The notes under the pieces were generated by a model, which saw only the letters and a list, made by a program, of their open reading frames with translations, did no database searches and had not been told where the DNA came from. A DNA stretch of 35,528 bases, taken from the IMG/VR virus record IMGVR_UViG_3300023442_000011, positions 1 to 35,528 of that record; one strand, 5' to 3'. A program made the translations under genes and the position numbers. Below, one piece after another: positions 1-6,179 of this stretch (the stretch's first letter is position 1; every line of letters starts with the position of its first letter). Origin of the DNA: a virus.

Positions 1-145
1 ATCTAGTTTTACTATCTGATAGCTTTGCGGCTACCACGCTTGCGATGATGATCAGGTCTGATAGGCGGACGGTCATGGTTCGACCAAGACTAATCAAGTT
101 TTCGCCCTCGGTACAATCAGTAATGTGTAGTTCGTTTACTTGCAT
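1..145 (-). CDS. Small hypothetical protein spanning the contig joint (5' part)
   Basis: The ATG is at 145 and is preceded by a strong GGAGGT ribosome binding site. The site lies inside the last codons of the 77-residue gene upstream, so the two are translationally coupled. Read through the terminal repeat, the frame continues to a TGA at 35365-35367 and gives 59 residues beginning MQVNELHITD. The middle is hydrophobic (LSDLIIIASVVAAKLSD), and the end is cysteine- and arginine-rich (FCRCFGRGEA). I do not recognise the family. The hydrophobic stretch is short for a membrane segment and could be an amphipathic helix. It belongs to the leftward operon that starts at 752. Confidence 0.65.
   Translation of the reverse strand, partial: MQVNELHITDCTEGENLISLGRTMTVRLSDLIIIASVVAAKLSDSKTR
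4..129. repeat. Terminal direct repeat marking circular closure
   Basis: These 126 bases are identical to 35403-35528. The match stops at once on the left, because bases 1-3 (atc) differ from 35400-35402 (gag). A repeat of this size at contig ends is what de Bruijn assemblers leave when a molecule is circular, circularly permuted or concatemeric. A true short terminal repeat cannot be ruled out, but a gene reads through the joint, which favours an assembly overlap. Confidence 0.9.
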
Positions 146-146
146 T

Positions 147-380
147 TTATTTACCTCCGAGGGCGATGCGCTGAAGCTCTGAAATTGTATATTCGCCATC
201 CTCGTCAATTTGGATATATGATGCGTCGGAAGGGATCTGCTCAATATAACATCTTGCTGCAATGCGATGGTCCCATCCATCGAAATCCGGGAGTGGGTTG
301 TGCGTTGACAGCTCGACTCCTTCCTCATCGGAAACGTGAAACACTGTGTTGGCGTCGTTGAATCTTATTCGATATTTCAT
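147..380 (-). CDS. Hypothetical small acidic protein (77 aa)
   Basis: I choose the ATG at 380 because it follows TCCGTAGGAGGT at a normal distance. A longer frame back to 440 has no such site and would begin in a GC-rich spacer. The product begins MKYRIRFND and is rich in Asp and Glu. It contains a short phrase around DFDGWDHRIAARCYIEQ that looks like a folded beta-alpha core, but I recognise no family. It is the second gene of the leftward operon. Its stop lies two bases before the next ATG at 145. Confidence 0.7.
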   Translation of the reverse strand: MKYRIRFNDANTVFHVSDEEGVELSTHNPLPDFDGWDHRIAARCYIEQIPSDASYIQIDEDGEYTISELQRIALGGK

Positions 381-387
381 TTTATAC

Positions 388-401
388 CTCCTACGGAATA
401 G
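388..401 (-). promoter_or_regulatory. Shared extended leader, copy 1
   Basis: On the minus strand TATTCCGTAGGAGG followed by T. The same run occurs before the genes at 752 and, without the first bases, 26063. It holds the ribosome binding site of the 77-residue gene. Confidence 0.6.
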
Positions 402-452
402 AGCGCAGCGCGCCCTCGCATACCCGCTCTGACCGGGCATGGTGAGGATGAG

Positions 453-752
453 CTAGAAGTTAGTTAAATCAGCATCCAGCGCAAAGCGCCTGTCACCGAA
501 ATCGATCACAGACAAGGCGCGGCGTGTATCACCTTTGGAGACCTGAATCTTTGACCACGCAATGAAGGGGAATCCTGCAATCTCGCCACGGCCTGACCAT
601 GCGCGCTCGCTATAGTTTTTTGCTGAATCCTCAAAATCAGCAAGTGTTTCATGTGTTTCAACAGCCTCAACCATCCAGTCATATTCTGGGTCATGAAGCT
701 CTTCTGAGGTCGCTTCATCAAACGCTGCAAGCTTTTTTTCAAATGTTTTCAT
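453..752 (-). CDS. Hypothetical acidic protein, first gene of leftward operon (99 aa)
   Basis: The ATG at 752 follows TCCGTAGGAGGTAATT, a near-perfect ribosome binding site, and a consensus promoter lies about 25 bp further upstream. The product is strongly acidic in its first half (EATSEELHDPEYDWMVEAVE) and more mixed at the end. It shows no signal peptide, membrane segment or zinc motif. As the promoter-proximal gene it is probably made first. Early phage genes in this position often bind host proteins, but that is only positional inference here. Confidence 0.75.
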   Translation of the reverse strand: MKTFEKKLAAFDEATSEELHDPEYDWMVEAVETHETLADFEDSAKNYSERAWSGRGEIAGFPFIAWSKIQVSKGDTRRALSVIDFGDRRFALDADLTNF

Positions 753-766
753 AATTACCTCCTACG

Positions 767-772
767 GAATAA
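767..772 (-). promoter_or_regulatory. Shared extended leader, copy 2 (core)
   Basis: TATTCCGTAGGAGGTAATT precedes the first gene of the operon. With copies at 388-401 and near 26068-26079 it forms a three-member family sharing TCCGTAGGAGGT. Confidence 0.55.
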
Positions 773-776
773 GGTG

Positions 777-805
777 AGTATGCGCGCGTTGGCGTACAAT
801 GTCAA
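777..805 (-). promoter_or_regulatory. Sigma-70 promoter for leftward operon
   Basis: On the minus strand TTGACA (805-800) is followed by a 17-bp spacer and CATACT (782-777). The -35 box is perfect and the -10 matches 4 of 6. The leader is about 20 bases and ends in the AGGAGG site of the gene at 752. It should drive the genes from 752 across the joint to 34452. Confidence 0.75.
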
Positions 806-810
806 GCCGC

Positions 811-843
811 ATATAGTAGGGGTGCATGCTTGACCCCCTATAT
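811..843. promoter_or_regulatory. Operator-like inverted repeat upstream of leftward promoter
   Basis: The arms TAGGGGT (817-823) and ACCCCCTA (833-840) flank a centre that contains the palindrome GCATGC (824-829). Outer bases ATATAG and CTATAT extend the symmetry imperfectly. The right arm can also pair with GGGG at 847-850, so two exclusive hairpins are possible. It sits just upstream of the promoter at 777-805, where an activator or repressor could bind. No protein can be assigned. Confidence 0.4.
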
Positions 844-873
844 GTTGGGGTTTTGAAAATATATTTTCTACAG

Positions 874-903
874 TTGACATTTTTATTGTGTTATTGCAAT
901 AAT
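874..903 (+). promoter_or_regulatory. Possible rightward promoter into the gene-free region
   Basis: TTGACA (874-879) is followed 18 bp later by AATAAT (898-903). It points towards the packaging genes but has about 560 bp of non-coding sequence before the first of them. It could start the late transcript or a separate RNA ending at the terminator at 1384-1420. Confidence 0.4.
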
Positions 904-1085
904 TGGCGATGGTTTTCGAGTGCTGTTTGCCATAAAGACAGAGCAACGGTTTTTTGTGTTACCGGATAAAAAACAATATGGTGATATTGACGTATAATGG
1001 TTTAGTTACAATCATGGCGGCAGGACATTGCCGTTTCAGCCTGTGGAGTGGATGCAATAGCAGCCACGATGAAGCAGGAACCAGC

Positions 1086-1128
1086 ATTAGCATCATGCTA
1101 ATCGAATCCCCTGAATTTATTCATGGGG
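1086..1128 (+). other. Two adjacent hairpins in the gene-free region
   Basis: ATTAGCAT (1086-1093) and ATGCTAAT (1095-1102) are a perfect 8-bp inverted repeat around one base. Six bases later CCCCTGAAT (1108-1116) pairs with ATTCA and GGGG (1119-1128) with one bulged T. A third hairpin, CGGCA/TGCCG, lies at 1018-1033. Such close stacking of stems without a reading frame suggests structured RNA or a protein-binding array. Confidence 0.5.
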
Positions 1129-1383
1129 AGGATGTCAACAGTCAATTTTGCTAAGTGCGAGCCAGTGCGCCTTTCACCTTTCTGCACACCGCGACCTAAA
1201 TTGGGATTTCAGCAATGAATTTCACGCTGCGTAACCTTGCCCCCTGGTAGACCATCAAGGGATAAGAGAAAGGGAAGCTATCGTTTTTGAAACAATACCA
1301 CAGGAACATAGGTGTGATTAAAGGTTGCATTCCACCGCAGTATAGGTGTAGTATACCTGAATGTTGGCTCGCACTGACATCAT

Positions 1384-1420
1384 GCGCCCTTGGTCTAACC
1401 ATCCGGGGCGCTTTATTTTT
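1384..1420 (+). terminator. Rho-independent terminator before packaging genes
   Basis: GCGCCC (1384-1389) pairs with GGGCGC (1406-1411), and an inner TGGT/ACCA stem (1391-1394 with 1398-1401) can extend it. The stem is followed by TTTATTTTT. It would stop rightward transcripts arriving from the promoter at 874. Late genes must therefore start downstream of it, read through it, or be antiterminated. Confidence 0.65.
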
Positions 1421-1468
1421 CCTAAAGCTGTGCTACAGTAGCCGCATGGATAGCACCGGTTGCTCAGC

Positions 1469-1720
1469 ATGACTGATCCTCAATTGGCATGTGCATCATG
1501 GCGCAGGCTGAGGCTGCTTACATTACATAAGCAGCCGGTATGCCGGTGTGGGAGAGCGGCGACTGAAGTCGACCACATCATCCCACGGTCACTCGGTGGA
1601 ACAAACGATGAGGACAACCTGCAAGCAATGTGCCATTCGTGCCATACACGCAAAACATTCTCAGAGCAGGGGCGGGCGCGGAAGCAGGCGAACGGCTGGC
1701 CAAAAGGGGTAGGGGTATGA
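1469..1720 (+). CDS. HNH endonuclease of the packaging machine
   Basis: Small HNH nuclease of 83 residues from the ATG at 1469; a TTG nine bases upstream is in frame. The order is CRCG, the HNH core EVDHIIPRSLGG, then NDEDNLQAMCHSCHTRK, which gives the beta-beta-alpha metal fold with zinc-binding cysteines. In HK97-like cos phages an HNH protein encoded beside the terminase stimulates cleavage at cos (established for phages of this gene order). Here it is first in the late block, directly before TerS, which fits that role rather than homing. No clear ribosome binding site is seen. A free-standing homing nuclease is the alternative, but small size and position argue against it. Confidence 0.9.
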   Translation: MTDPQLACASWRRLRLLTLHKQPVCRCGRAATEVDHIIPRSLGGTNDEDNLQAMCHSCHTRKTFSEQGRARKQANGWPKGVGV

Positions 1721-1791
1721 AATTCCTTCAGGACTGGCTGTGGAAAACCGAACAGGTAATACATATTTTTCGCATGCGAGTTTTCGGCTAA
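1717..1791 (+). CDS. 24-residue peptide bridging HNH and TerS
   Basis: The ATG overlaps the HNH stop as ATGA, and the stop TAA touches the ATG of TerS directly. AGGGGT serves as a possible ribosome binding site. The peptide begins MKFLQDWLWKTEQ and is amphipathic. It may be a real microprotein, or only a coupling device that carries ribosomes to the terminase start, which has no ribosome binding site of its own. The exact fit between two genes is the only evidence. Confidence 0.4.
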   Translation: MKFLQDWLWKTEQVIHIFRMRVFG

Positions 1792-2220
1792 ATGGGACTA
1801 AGAGGTCCCCCCAAGAAACCGACGGCTTTGAAAGTTGTCCAAGGCACCGCATCCACAAAAGCAAATTCAAAACATCCGCAACCGAAGAGCGCAGGCGTTA
1901 GCTGTCCAAACTGGATCGGCATCCATGGCAAACAGCTTTGGTCGAGCGTCTATCCTCAGTTGAAACAACTTGGCCTTATAAAAAAACTTGACCGTGAGGC
2001 TCTTGCCATAGCCTGCCACGCATTTCATGAATACCGCATTGCGACCGCAGCGTTTGATCCAACGGAGGACACAACGGACATGCGCCGCATTGGGCAGAAT
2101 GCAAATGAAGCATTCCACCGCTGGGAACGGATGATGAAACAGTTTGGAATGACACCTGCATCGAGAGAGGGGTTATCCGCACCCGCACCGCCAGATGAAG
2201 CGGCAGAATTCTGCCCATGA
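1792..2220 (+). CDS. terS: Terminase small subunit, P27 family
   Basis: 142 residues, normal for the P27 family. The N-terminal signature GLRGPPKKPTALKVVQG is typical. A helical central region around LDREALAIACHAFHEY and a C-terminal stretch with RWERMMKQFGMTPASRE match the usual plan: DNA-binding helices first, oligomerisation next, and a tail that contacts the large subunit. It recognises the packaging site and loads TerL. It overlaps TerL by four bases (ATGA). P27 TerS together with Terminase_1 TerL and an upstream HNH gene is generally found in cos-type phages. Confidence 0.92.
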   Translation: MGLRGPPKKPTALKVVQGTASTKANSKHPQPKSAGVSCPNWIGIHGKQLWSSVYPQLKQLGLIKKLDREALAIACHAFHEYRIATAAFDPTEDTTDMRRIGQNANEAFHRWERMMKQFGMTPASREGLSAPAPPDEAAEFCP

Positions 2221-3833
2221 AAACGCTGATCAAATACGCCCAGGAATCTACCGGCTGCGAAAAACAACAGGCAGCATGCCATCGGTTCATGGCTGATTTT
2301 GATGACGGTAGATTGTTTTTTGATGAGGAAGCATTTCACCGCGTATGTCGTTTTTTTGAGGTATTGCGTTTTACCAAGGGCGAATGGCGTGGGGTGTCAT
2401 TTGAATTGCAACCTTGGCAACGTTTCATCATCGGTAATCTGTTTGGATGGAAGTTGAAGGCCACGGGCCTGCGCAGATTTAGAACTGCGTTTATCATGAT
2501 TCCACGGAAAAATGGTAAAAGCGAATTGGGGGCAGGCATTGGTTTATATCTTGCCTTTGGCGATAAAGAGCCCGGTGCTGAAGTTTACAGCGCAGCGACA
2601 AAACGCGACCAGGCCAAAATAGTGTTCGACCAAGCATCACAGATGATACGACTTTCGGCTATGAAATCGTATGTCGGAATTCATCAAGGGAATTTACATC
2701 AATTACAATCCGGCAGTAAATTTGAGCCGCTATCATCTGACAGTAAAACAATGGACGGCTTGAATGTGCATGGCGCAATCATTGATGAGGTTCACGCCCA
2801 CAAGACGCGCGAGGTTATTGATCTGCTTGACACTGCAACCGGCGCGCGACGACAGCCTATGCTTGTTCAGCTCACAACGGCGGGTGTTCGTGGCGAGAGC
2901 ATTGGCCGCGAGCAATATGACTATTCAGCACAAGTTCTTGATCAGACTTTAGATGATGATACCTTTTTCGCTTTTATCACGGAGGTTGAGGACGGTGATG
3001 ACTGGCGCGATGAAGATGTATGGTGGAAGGCAAATCCTAACCTGGGTGTATCGGTGAAACTTGAAGATATGCGCAGAAAAGCAATCAAGGCGAAAGCTGT
3101 TCCTGCTGCGCAGAATGCGTTTAGGCGCATGCATCTAAACGAGTGGACTGAGCAAGCGAATCGCTGGCTTGACTTACCAACATGGGATGCATGTAAGCGA
3201 CATCCATTCCCGAATCTTGATGGACTGCGTTGTGTTGGCGCGCTTGATTTATCGTCAACATTAGATTTATCAGCACTCATATTGCTGTTTGAGAATGGGA
3301 TGATATTGCCCAGATTCTGGTGTCCCGAACAACGGATAGATCAGCGCAGCCATGATGATCAGGTTCCATACCGCGCATGGGTTGAGGCTGGGCTACTCAC
3401 AGCAACCGAAGGGCGCACCGTTAATTATGATTTTATCCGTGCCGACATCAACAACATGCGAGAAATATATCAGATGGATCAGATGGCAATTGATAGATGG
3501 AACGCAACGCAACTCACGCAGCAATTGAGAGATGACGGCCTTGATGTAGTGCCATTTGGACAGGGGTTTGTTAGTATGGCATCGCCAACTAAGGAGCTTG
3601 AGAGGATGATTGTCGCCAGAGAATTACAACATGATGGCAACCCTGTAATGCGCTGGATGATCAGCAATGTGGCTGTAGCGATTGACCCGGCAGGAAACAT
3701 GAAGCCTGCAAAAGACAAAAGCCGGGAGAAAATTGACGGCGTGGTCGCGTTGATAATGGCCATCGGTCTCCATTTGCAACATCATGATACAGGCTCAGTA
3801 TATGATAACTGTGCAGAGTTGATGGTTGTATGA
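2217..3833 (+). CDS. terL: Terminase large subunit, HK97-like (Terminase_1)
   Basis: 538 residues. This is the ATPase that pumps DNA into the prohead and the nuclease that cuts the concatemer. Walker A is PRKNGKS near residues 96-102 and Walker B with catalytic acid is GAIIDEVHAH near 187-196. The coupling region TTAGVRGES follows near 220. The C-terminal RNase H-like nuclease shows acidic positions in GALDLSSTLDLSAL near 345, and a late DRW motif. It starts inside the TerS stop. Length and motif order are complete, so the enzyme looks functional. Confidence 0.95.
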   Translation: MKTLIKYAQESTGCEKQQAACHRFMADFDDGRLFFDEEAFHRVCRFFEVLRFTKGEWRGVSFELQPWQRFIIGNLFGWKLKATGLRRFRTAFIMIPRKNGKSELGAGIGLYLAFGDKEPGAEVYSAATKRDQAKIVFDQASQMIRLSAMKSYVGIHQGNLHQLQSGSKFEPLSSDSKTMDGLNVHGAIIDEVHAHKTREVIDLLDTATGARRQPMLVQLTTAGVRGESIGREQYDYSAQVLDQTLDDDTFFAFITEVEDGDDWRDEDVWWKANPNLGVSVKLEDMRRKAIKAKAVPAAQNAFRRMHLNEWTEQANRWLDLPTWDACKRHPFPNLDGLRCVGALDLSSTLDLSALILLFENGMILPRFWCPEQRIDQRSHDDQVPYRAWVEAGLLTATEGRTVNYDFIRADINNMREIYQMDQMAIDRWNATQLTQQLRDDGLDVVPFGQGFVSMASPTKELERMIVARELQHDGNPVMRWMISNVAVAIDPAGNMKPAKDKSREKIDGVVALIMAIGLHLQHHDTGSVYDNCAELMVV

Positions 3834-3964
3834 TCTGGGATGCGGCAATAATTTTCGGTTTGGGCTGTATCACAGCAGGGGCATGGATGTGGTCACCTGT
3901 TGCTGGACTTATAATCGCGGGGCTTAGTCTTGTCTTGCTGGGGGTGATGAATGATAGGAGCTAA
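3830..3964 (+). CDS. Small two-segment membrane protein between terminase and portal (44 aa)
   Basis: ATG overlaps the TerL stop (ATGA), and the stop lies inside the portal start region. The 44 residues begin MIWDAAIIFGLGCITAGAW and then run VAGLIIAGLSLVLLGVM, which gives two hydrophobic segments split by a WSP turn, with a charged NDRS end. Small membrane proteins at this place are frequent in phages with P27 terminases, but I know of no proven function. Confidence 0.7.
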   Translation: MIWDAAIIFGLGCITAGAWMWSPVAGLIIAGLSLVLLGVMNDRS

Positions 3965-5360
3965 TTTCAGGAGTATGTTTGCTGCAAGCAAAACAGCGCC
4001 TGCTCCGTTGCGGGACCCGTCACTTGTTAACCTGTTTGGATTGAGGCCGACAGCAAGCGGCCAAAACGTTACTCCAGATACAGCCATGCGGGTAACAGCG
4101 GTCATGGCGGCGGTCAGGGCGATAAGCGAATCAATAGCAAGTTTGCCTCTGTTTCTTTATCAGCGAGGACGGAAGGGAGGCAAGTTCCGCGCGTTCAATG
4201 AACCGCTATACAAGATTCTACACGATCAACCTAATCAATGGCAAACCAGTTATGAATTTCGCGAAATGATGATGGGGCATGTGTTGCTTCGTGGTAATGC
4301 TTATGCGCAAATTATTCCCGGTAGGTCAACGCCTGTTGCGGAGTTGGTGCCATTGCACCCGGACAAGGTACTCCCATTTAAGTCGCCTGATGGAAGTGTT
4401 GCATACGTATATCAAAAACCGAGTGGAAAGCAACGTATTCTTTTAGGCCGTGAGGTACATCATCTTAGAGGTTTTAGTAGCAACGGTTTGGTTGGCCTTA
4501 ATCCAATTGAGTTTGCCCGTGAGACAATCGGCGTGGCTCTTGGTGCGGAGGAGTACGGCGCACGATTTTTTGCAAATGATGCAACGCCTAGAATTGTGAT
4601 TGAACATCCTGGGCATTTCAAGGACAAGGAATCCCGCATTGCCTTTCGTAATGCATGGCAGGCAGCGCAGGCAGGCGATAACCGGCATAAAACTGCCGTG
4701 CTTGAGGATGGCTTATCCATCAAGGAACTCGGCCTGAGCAATAAAGATTCCCAATTTCTAGAAACGCGCCAATTCAGTTTGAACGATATCGCACGCATTT
4801 TCCGTATTCAGCCTCATCGCATCGGAGACCTGAGCCGAAGCACGAACAACAATATCGAACAGCAAAGCCTGGAATATGTGATTTATACGCTTAGGCCGTG
4901 GCTGGTAAACTGGGAGCAGTCTTTGACAAGGGACTTGCTTTTGACACCTCGGACGAAACAGTCGTTTTTCATCCAGTTTCTTGTTGATGCTTTATTGCGG
5001 GGAGATACAAGTAGCCGGTTTGAAGCTTATGCAAAGGCCCGGCAATGGGGGTGGATGTCGGTTAATGATATTCGGCGACTTGAGAATCAGAACACAATAG
5101 GTGCATCCGGGGACACATATCTTACACCGTTAAATATGCAGCAGGTTGGCCAGCGGCAGATCGCGCTTGAACGGGTAGCTGCCGAGCGAGTTGTGCGGCG
5201 CGAGGAAGCAAATTCTCAGATTGATATTGAAAAACACGCAGCATGGATTAAGCAAATATTACTTGTTGACGATGATAAATCTATGGCAATAGCAAAGGGT
5301 CACGGGCAGCCGGATCGGGTAGAAAACATTTTGAATATATTACAAGGAGACATTTTATGA
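3951..5360 (+). CDS. Portal protein, HK97 family
   Basis: 469 residues, close to the usual length. It forms the dodecameric ring at the unique capsid vertex through which DNA passes and to which connectors bind. Recognisable family stretches are VTAVMAAVRAISESIASLPL near residue 50, the EFREMMMGHVLLRGNAYA block near 105, and LEYVIYTLRPWLVNWEQ near 305. The C-terminal tail is charged. The ATG at 3951 has GGGGGTGA upstream; an ATG at 3975 with CAGGAG is too close to its site. It ends in an ATGA overlap with the protease gene. Confidence 0.95.
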   Translation: MIGANFRSMFAASKTAPAPLRDPSLVNLFGLRPTASGQNVTPDTAMRVTAVMAAVRAISESIASLPLFLYQRGRKGGKFRAFNEPLYKILHDQPNQWQTSYEFREMMMGHVLLRGNAYAQIIPGRSTPVAELVPLHPDKVLPFKSPDGSVAYVYQKPSGKQRILLGREVHHLRGFSSNGLVGLNPIEFARETIGVALGAEEYGARFFANDATPRIVIEHPGHFKDKESRIAFRNAWQAAQAGDNRHKTAVLEDGLSIKELGLSNKDSQFLETRQFSLNDIARIFRIQPHRIGDLSRSTNNNIEQQSLEYVIYTLRPWLVNWEQSLTRDLLLTPRTKQSFFIQFLVDALLRGDTSSRFEAYAKARQWGWMSVNDIRRLENQNTIGASGDTYLTPLNMQQVGQRQIALERVAAERVVRREEANSQIDIEKHAAWIKQILLVDDDKSMAIAKGHGQPDRVENILNILQGDIL

Positions 5361-6022
5361 AAGGCATGCGATTTGAAGCGAAAGACAAAAAAGGAACCGT
5401 GCTTATATATGATAGTATCGGGCCATATTATGAAGGGGTGAGCGCCAAAGGCTTCGCCCATGAACTTGGCAACCTTGGTGAGCTGGATCAGCTTGATGTA
5501 CACATCAACAGCCCAGGGGGAAGTGTGTTTGATGGGTTGGCGATTTATAACACGCTCAGACAACATCCAGCGCAGATCAATACCATCATTGACGGTGCGG
5601 CATTATCTATTGCCTCTGTGATTGCACAGGCTGGCAAAACGGTAACGATGAAACGGGGAAGCATGATGATGATACACGATCCATGGACTGTTGTTCTTGG
5701 CAATGCTCAGGATTTAATCAAAGAGGCAGCCGCACTGGACAAAGCAAAAGTCGGGATGCTTGCAGCTTACGGTGAGCACAGCGCTTTATCTCTTGATCAA
5801 TTATCGCAAGCAATGGGTGATGAGACATGGTATACCGCCGATGAGGCAGTAACTGCCGGGCTGGCAACAGCAGCAGAAGATACCTCAGCCGTTGCATTAT
5901 GGTTTGATCCGGAAGCGATGGGATTTCATAATATTCCGAAGGACAGCGCTCCTGCAATTGATGATGAGCCATGGCGCGTGCGACTGATGCGTCGTCGCCT
6001 TGATCTTTTATCGTTAACTTGA
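5357..6022 (+). CDS. Head maturation protease, ClpP-like (S14)
   Basis: 221 residues with the ClpP fold. INSPGGSVFDG (50-60) forms the oxyanion-hole loop. GAALSIAS puts the catalytic Ser at 84, MIHDPW puts His at 107, and GDETWYTADEA gives the likely Asp at 155. It should remove the delta domain of the capsid protein after prohead assembly, taking the place of the S78-type protease of HK97 itself. A good AAGGAG site precedes the ATG. The C-terminal 35 residues are basic and variable. No separate scaffold gene is seen. Confidence 0.93.
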   Translation: MKGMRFEAKDKKGTVLIYDSIGPYYEGVSAKGFAHELGNLGELDQLDVHINSPGGSVFDGLAIYNTLRQHPAQINTIIDGAALSIASVIAQAGKTVTMKRGSMMMIHDPWTVVLGNAQDLIKEAAALDKAKVGMLAAYGEHSALSLDQLSQAMGDETWYTADEAVTAGLATAAEDTSAVALWFDPEAMGFHNIPKDSAPAIDDEPWRVRLMRRRLDLLSLT

Positions 6023-6168
6023 TGGTTTACTTTTTTGAAAATTTGAACTATTCTGTGCTCGTTTACAGTTGCCCAATGGCAGCCTTTGACAATCATCGGC
6101 CTCCCAATGGTGGCGCAGGATTGGATCGAGCATTAAAACGCGCGAGACATACCTTGCGCATACTATAA
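6022..6168 (+). CDS. Possible 48-residue protein between protease and capsid genes
   Basis: The ATG shares its A with the protease stop (TGATG). The frame stays open for 48 codons and stops 11 bases before the capsid ATG, filling an otherwise empty spacer. It begins MVYFFENLNYSVLVYSCPMA and ends in a basic stretch ALKRARHTLRIL. There is no ribosome binding site, so translation would depend on re-initiation. A random open frame of this length is not improbable; I rate this low. The same interval may simply be the capsid gene leader. Confidence 0.3.
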   Translation: MVYFFENLNYSVLVYSCPMAAFDNHRPPNGGAGLDRALKRARHTLRIL

Positions 6169-6179
6169 GGAGATTAACA

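Larger units (their letters stand above)
753..1468. other. 716-bp region without a convincing gene; control and candidate RNA/cos region
   Basis: Short frames exist here, such as one at 978-1154, but they lack ribosome binding sites. The stretch holds a consensus leftward promoter (777-805), a possible rightward promoter (874-903), hairpins at 1018-1033, 1086-1102 and 1108-1128, the repeated octamer ATAGGTGT at 1308 and 1342, and an intrinsic terminator at 1384-1420. It lies directly upstream of HNH, TerS and TerL, where cos-type phages of this gene order usually carry the packaging site. No cos core can be recognised by eye. Confidence 0.6.

Noticed and set aside
954-1154. 66-codon frame in the gene-free region
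   Set aside because: It starts with TTG, has no ribosome binding site, and its inner ATG at 978 also lacks one. It overlaps two stable hairpins, and its amino acid content looks random.
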